This document shows positions 5,537 through 9,084 of a stretch of DNA of 9,084 nucleotides, in pieces (positions within the stretch are counted from its first letter, which is position 1; the number at the start of each line of letters is the position of its first letter). The stretch is from DUZB01 sp964407525. Its GTDB lineage: Bacteria > Desulfobacterota > DSM-4660 > Desulfatiglandales > Desulfatiglandaceae. The position numbers were made by a program, and so were the translations under genes. The notes beneath the pieces are model-generated. The model did no database searches, was not told the DNA's origin, and was given only the letters and a program-made list of their open reading frames with translations. The stretch covers positions 1 to 9,084 of the forward strand of contig CAYOWC010000202.1 of the NCBI GenBank assembly GCA_964407525.1, read 5' to 3'.

Positions 5537-5540
5537 AGGA
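5537..5540 (+). promoter_or_regulatory. Ribosome binding site deciding the ATPase start
   Basis: Agga lies 6 bases before ATG 5547 and 9 bases before ATG 5550. The in-frame TTG at 5544 would be only 3 bases away and is less likely. The two adjacent ATG codons cannot be separated by sequence alone. Confidence 0.55.
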
Positions 5541-5546
5541 TCTTTG

Positions 5547-7052
5547 ATGATGCAAGATATCATGCTTGAAGTGAAATCCATAACGAAACGCTTTCCCGGC
5601 GTCACAGCCCTTCGGGATGTGAATTTCTTCAACCGGAAAGGAGAAATCCATGCCTTGGTTGGGGAAAATGGTGCAGGGAAATCAACCCTTATCAAGATTA
5701 TTGCAGGCGCATACCAGCCGGACGTCGGAGAAATCTTTTTTGACGGCAAAAAAGTCGTCTGGGAATCCCCACACCAGAGCAAAGGGAAAGGAATCAGCGT
5801 CATCTACCAGGAATTCAACCTTTTTCCTGAACTCAGCGTCTCCGAAAACATCTTCATGGGCAATGAGCGCCGGAAACATTTCAGGCTTCTTGATTTTGAG
5901 AAAATGAAGCGTGAGTCCCAGGAAATCCTGGACCGGTTCGGAATTCATCTGGATCCAGACCAAAAGGTCAAAGAATTATCCGTGGCCGAGCAACAGATGG
6001 TAGAAATTGCAAAAGGCATGTGCAACCAGACAAAACTGTTTATCCTCGATGAACCCACGGCCGGTATTTCCGAACGGGAAGCGGATGCACTTTTTGAGAG
6101 ACTACACCTCCTCAAAGAAGAAGGCGTCTCGATTGTCTACATATCCCACCGGCTGGGAGAAATCTTTAAAAATGCCGATCGCGTAACGGTTCTTAAAGAC
6201 GGACAGCTGGTAGACACGGTGGACGTAAAACAGATTGATCGAAACAAGCTGGTCTCCATGATGGTGGGAAGAAATCTGGAGGATATCTATCCAGCAAAAG
6301 CAAAGAGCTTTGAAAAAGAAGTCCTTCGTGTGGAAGACTTGAAAATTGGAAGCACGGTCAAAGGGGTCAGTTTTTCCCTCCATGAGGGAGAGGTCCTCGG
6401 TTTGGCCGGCCTTGTTGGAAGCCGGAGAACTGAGCTGGCCCATGGAATCTTCGGAAGCCTCCCCATAGATCATGGCGCCTGCATTGCTGGGGAGCGGACA
6501 TTCAGCGCTACATCACCGAGAGAATCGATCGATTACGGCATCGCATTTCTCACTGAAGACAGAAAGAACGAGGGGCTCGTGTTTGGACAAAGCATCCAAG
6601 CCAACATCACCATGCCCACATTGTCCGATTTTGTGAAAAAGACCCTCATTAATCTCCGCTCGGAAAAAGATGTATGTGAAAAAGAGATGGAAAAATTCTC
6701 CATTTCCGCCTACGGTACCGAAGCCTTGATAGATAATCTCTCAGGAGGAAACCAGCAGAAAGTGCTCTTCAGCCGATGGGCCCGGGCCTGCGGTGGCATA
6801 CTTATCCTGGATGAACCCACACGCGGGGTCGACGTGGGGGCCAAGATGGAGATCTATAAAATTATCAGAGACCTGGCCAATGACGGGATTGGAATTCTAC
6901 TCATAAGTTCTGACCTTCCTGAAATCATAGGGATGTCTGATCGGGTCATTGTTATGAAAGAGGGTTCCGTCACGGGCGAATTGGCGCAAAACGAGATCCA
7001 TGAAGAAGCGATTATGCATCTTGCAACCCTGAGCCGGTCTGAACAGACATAA
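5547..7052 (+). CDS. Sugar-type ABC importer, double-domain ATP-binding protein (RbsA/MglA-like)
   Basis: This cytoplasmic ATPase powers the importer. The 501 residues contain two fused nucleotide-binding domains, the normal length and build for the CUT2 family. Domain 1 (about 5-245) has Walker A GENGAGKST (39-47), a Q-loop region YQEFNLFPELSVSENIFMG (87-105), signature LSVAEQQ (144-150), Walker B LFILDEPTAG (164-173) and switch H201. Domain 2 (about 258-495) has a degenerate Walker A, GLVGSRRTEL (288-297), signature LSGGNQQKV (398-406) and Walker B LILDEPTRGVDVG (419-431). Loss of the second Walker A lysine is usual in this family, but SRR where AGR is common is a local variant. The gene follows the binding protein after 273 bases of hairpin and repeats and precedes the first permease by 21 bases. 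Start chosen at ATG 5547; 5550 is equally possible. Confidence 0.93.
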   Translation: MMQDIMLEVKSITKRFPGVTALRDVNFFNRKGEIHALVGENGAGKSTLIKIIAGAYQPDVGEIFFDGKKVVWESPHQSKGKGISVIYQEFNLFPELSVSENIFMGNERRKHFRLLDFEKMKRESQEILDRFGIHLDPDQKVKELSVAEQQMVEIAKGMCNQTKLFILDEPTAGISEREADALFERLHLLKEEGVSIVYISHRLGEIFKNADRVTVLKDGQLVDTVDVKQIDRNKLVSMMVGRNLEDIYPAKAKSFEKEVLRVEDLKIGSTVKGVSFSLHEGEVLGLAGLVGSRRTELAHGIFGSLPIDHGACIAGERTFSATSPRESIDYGIAFLTEDRKNEGLVFGQSIQANITMPTLSDFVKKTLINLRSEKDVCEKEMEKFSISAYGTEALIDNLSGGNQQKVLFSRWARACGGILILDEPTRGVDVGAKMEIYKIIRDLANDGIGILLISSDLPEIIGMSDRVIVMKEGSVTGELAQNEIHEEAIMHLATLSRSEQT

Positions 7053-7073
7053 AACAGAATACGGAAAGGTTCA

Positions 7074-8024
7074 ATGAAAGCCACATCCATAATGAAGCGT
7101 TTTAGGATAGACCCTGCCATCGGAATTGTATCCGGACTCGTTCTCCTACTGGCCATTATAGGTTTTTTTATCAGTGACCGCTTCGGAACAATCCAGAATC
7201 TCACCAATATCCTGGAGAACTCGGTTTCTCTCGGCCTTGCCAGCCTGGGCCAGACCCTGGTTATTCTGACGGGAGGAATTGATCTTTCCATAGGAGGCGT
7301 GATCAATCTCGCCTCCTGTCTGACGTCCGGAATGATCAACGGGGACAGCAGACTTGTGGTGCCGGTCATCGTCGGGGTCCTGCTCCTCGGGATCCTGATC
7401 GGTTTCATTAACGGATCATTAACCGTCTGGCTGGGGGTCCATCCCTTGATTGTGACCCTTGGCATGTCCATGGTACTGCAGGGGGTGACCCTGCTCTACA
7501 CACTGGTTCCGCCCGGTGCCATGCCTCTGTCCTTTGACTTCATAGCTTATGGTAGAATATTGGGGGTTCCCTTCGCACCGGTGGTTATGATCCTGATCTT
7601 TATTATCATGGGGGTATTCCTGAGAAAAACCAGTCTGGGCCGACACGTCTATGCCGTCGGGGACAACGCCGAAGCGGCAAGACTTTCCGGAATCCGGCAA
7701 AACTGGGTGGTCATTTTCGTCTATTCGGCCTGTGGTTTTTTCGCTGCCCTTACCGGGATCTACCTGGTCAGCCGAATGGGGATCGGGGACCCCCGTGTCG
7801 GTGAGTATTATATGCTGAGCTCCATTACACCGGTGGTGGTAGGAGGGACCATCCTGGCTGGCGGGAAAGGCGGGGTTACGGGCACCCTCATCGGAGTCTT
7901 TCTCATTATTCTGCTGAGAAATCTCCTCAACTTTATGGATATCACCTCTTTCTATCAATGGATTATTGAGGGGCTTATCATCATTATCGCAGTCTCGTTT
8001 TACGTTGAAAAGAGGAAGCTATGA
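7074..8024 (+). CDS. Sugar-type ABC importer, permease 1 (RbsC-like)
   Basis: This 316-residue inner-membrane protein forms half of the transport channel. It is strongly hydrophobic, with roughly eight to ten membrane segments, starting with one at about 16-33. Family marks are LGQTLVILTGGIDLSIGG (58-75), GFINGSLTVWLGVHPLIVTLG (110-130), the cytoplasmic ATPase-contact region SLGRHVYAVGDNAEAARLSGI (187-207), and GGTILAGGKGGVTGTLIG (257-274). The ATG at 7074 lies 4 bases after ggaaagg (7063-7069). An internal ATG at 7092 is possible but has no better site. Its stop overlaps the next permease start as ATGA. The operon carries two different permeases for one ATPase, so the pore is probably a heterodimer. 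Confidence 0.92.
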   Translation: MKATSIMKRFRIDPAIGIVSGLVLLLAIIGFFISDRFGTIQNLTNILENSVSLGLASLGQTLVILTGGIDLSIGGVINLASCLTSGMINGDSRLVVPVIVGVLLLGILIGFINGSLTVWLGVHPLIVTLGMSMVLQGVTLLYTLVPPGAMPLSFDFIAYGRILGVPFAPVVMILIFIIMGVFLRKTSLGRHVYAVGDNAEAARLSGIRQNWVVIFVYSACGFFAALTGIYLVSRMGIGDPRVGEYYMLSSITPVVVGGTILAGGKGGVTGTLIGVFLIILLRNLLNFMDITSFYQWIIEGLIIIIAVSFYVEKRKL

Positions 8025-8998
8025 GCGATTCACCTATTTCCGTGGACAGTGGAGAAATGTCGGCGTTGCGTCGTGCCATCCCTTTCTTTCAGAAATACGG
8101 ACTCTACGTATTTCTGGTCATTCTCCTGATTGTGGCCTTCTCGGTTTCACCGCAGTTTTTTTCACCACGCAATATCCAGAACCTTCTTACCGACGGCGCC
8201 CCCCTGGGAATGGCGGCTTTGGGGCAGACCTTTGTCATCCTTACTGGGGGGTTGGATCTATCCGTGGGCTCTCTCATGTCTACGGTGGCGGTCATTGCCA
8301 CATCTATAAAACCTGACAACATCATGATATTGCCCATATTCCTGATCTCCATATGCTTCGGTGCGCTGGTGGGATTCGTCAATGGCTGGCTGGTCACCAA
8401 AAGAAAGGTTTCGCCTTTTCTGGCCACCCTGGCTACCATGATCGTTCTTCAGGGTATTCGATTTGCCTATACAAAGGGAGCTCCCCTTTCCGGAGACCTT
8501 CCACCCGGATTTCGCGTCCTTGGGACAGGGACCCTGCTTTCCATACCGGTAAACCTGGTCGTCCTTGCCTTTCTGATTTTCGTTTTTGCAATTTTGCTCT
8601 ACCGCTCATCCTACGGAAGGAAACTCTATCTTGTGGGTGGCAATCCCCGGGCCGCTTTTCTGTCCGGCATCAACTCGGACCTGGTCATCATCGCCGCCTA
8701 TATGATCTGTGCCATCCTTGCAAGCATTGCGGGGTTGTTTCTCGTGGGCTATGTGGGGAGTGTGGACAACTGGGTCGGAAGAGGTTATGAGTTGGACTCC
8801 ATCGCAGCAGTGATGATGGGGGGCGCGTCCTTCAAAGGTGGAAAAGGGGGTATTTTTGGTTCCATTGCGGGGGTGATTGTCCTTATTGTGATCTACAATC
8901 TGGTCCTGCTTTTGGGATTACCCATCCAAGCCCAGTTGGTAGTGAAAGGATTGGTTATTATTCTTGCTGCTTCTTTCTATTTGACTCGCAGCAATTAG
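8021..8998 (+). CDS. Sugar-type ABC importer, permease 2 (RbsC-like)
   Basis: This 325-residue membrane protein is the second channel subunit. A polar N-terminus of about 25 residues precedes the first membrane segment (28-44). It then has ALGQTFVILTGGLDLSVGS (66-84), GFVNGWLVTKRKVSPFLATL (118-137), SSYGRKLYLVGGNPRAAFLSGI (196-217) and GGASFKGGKGGIFGSIAG (267-284), in the same order as permease 1, so the two are paralogues. The start at 8021 overlaps the permease 1 stop by 4 bases (ATGA) and is preceded by AGAGGA (8011-8016), which points to coupled translation and balanced amounts. It is the last gene visible on this strand. Sequence 8999-9084 has only a repeat and a weak hairpin. Confidence 0.92.
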   Translation: MSDSPISVDSGEMSALRRAIPFFQKYGLYVFLVILLIVAFSVSPQFFSPRNIQNLLTDGAPLGMAALGQTFVILTGGLDLSVGSLMSTVAVIATSIKPDNIMILPIFLISICFGALVGFVNGWLVTKRKVSPFLATLATMIVLQGIRFAYTKGAPLSGDLPPGFRVLGTGTLLSIPVNLVVLAFLIFVFAILLYRSSYGRKLYLVGGNPRAAFLSGINSDLVIIAAYMICAILASIAGLFLVGYVGSVDNWVGRGYELDSIAAVMMGGASFKGGKGGIFGSIAGVIVLIVIYNLVLLLGLPIQAQLVVKGLVIILAASFYLTRSN

Positions 8999-9037
8999 AG
9001 GCTCGTGTGAAACCTCATCTGGTTATTGGTTTTGAAC

Positions 9038-9061
9038 CGCAAAGTCGCGAAGGCCGCAAAG
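9038..9061 (+). repeat. cgcaaag-type intergenic repeat
   Basis: Units cgcaaagt, cgcgaagg and, one base later, cgcaaag run in series just after the permease 2 gene. They are related to the 8-bp units at 5416-5439, so both ends of the ATPase-permease segment carry the same repeat family. Confidence 0.55.
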
Positions 9062-9068
9062 CCTTTTT
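9050..9068 (+). terminator. Weak candidate terminator after the importer operon
   Basis: AAGGC (9050-9054) pairs with GCCTT (9061-9065) across a 6-base loop, and the run of Ts continues to 9068. The stem is only 5 bp and overlaps the cgcaaag repeat, so termination here is uncertain. It lies about 50 bases after the last stop codon. Confidence 0.3.
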
Positions 9069-9084
9069 CGAATCGGAACGGACG

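Noticed and set aside
7419..7958. 179-residue minus-strand ORF inside permease 1
   Set aside because: It is antisense to a well-supported membrane protein and is rich in H, D, Q and G, as expected for a shadow frame of hydrophobic codons.

Overview
The window holds two divergent gene clusters separated by about 590 bases. No database search was possible. Protein families were assigned from motifs, and the host from style of sequence. The genes look bacterial: Shine-Dalgarno sites, tight operons and mid-range GC. The intergenic spacers carry short repeats built on cgcagaga/cgcaaag, atctgcgt...acgc and tandem aacccttg, which I associate with anaerobic 'deltaproteobacteria' (Desulfobacterota) and some other environmental phyla. 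A sulfate-reducing or syntrophic anaerobe is my best guess, at moderate to low confidence.

Minus-strand cluster (3538 down to 285). The first two genes encode the beta (ATP-grasp) and alpha (CoA-binding/ligase) subunits of an ADP-forming acyl-CoA synthetase, as separate polypeptides like the archaeal ACD enzymes. They are 20 bases apart. After a 171-base spacer filled mainly by an imperfect inverted repeat comes a beta-keto acid cleavage enzyme (BKACE, DUF849). BKACE enzymes swap a beta-keto acid and acetyl-CoA for acetoacetate and a new acyl-CoA. An ADP-forming ligase could then cash the thioester for ATP, or run in reverse to activate an acid.

Divergent control region (3539-4127). It contains back-to-back TTGACA elements in an inverted repeat, a TCACATGTGA palindrome placed like an operator over the leftward promoter, and a long leader for the rightward operon. 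The leader has an orphan near-perfect Shine-Dalgarno and a possible 31-codon upstream reading frame that overlaps the next gene by ATGA.

Plus-strand cluster (4128 to 8998). This is a complete ribose/galactose-type (CUT2) ABC importer: secreted binding protein, double-domain ATPase and two permeases. The permeases overlap by 4 bases. A strong hairpin without a U-run separates the binding-protein gene from the ATPase gene and probably sets their expression ratio.

Taken together, the importer may deliver a carbohydrate-like or other polar compound whose breakdown passes through a beta-keto acid handled by the BKACE and ADP-forming ligase. That link rests only on divergent neighbourhood. Neither the transported compound nor the keto acid can be named from the sequence. 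The flanks (1-284 and 8999-9084) hold hairpins and repeats but no supportable gene.
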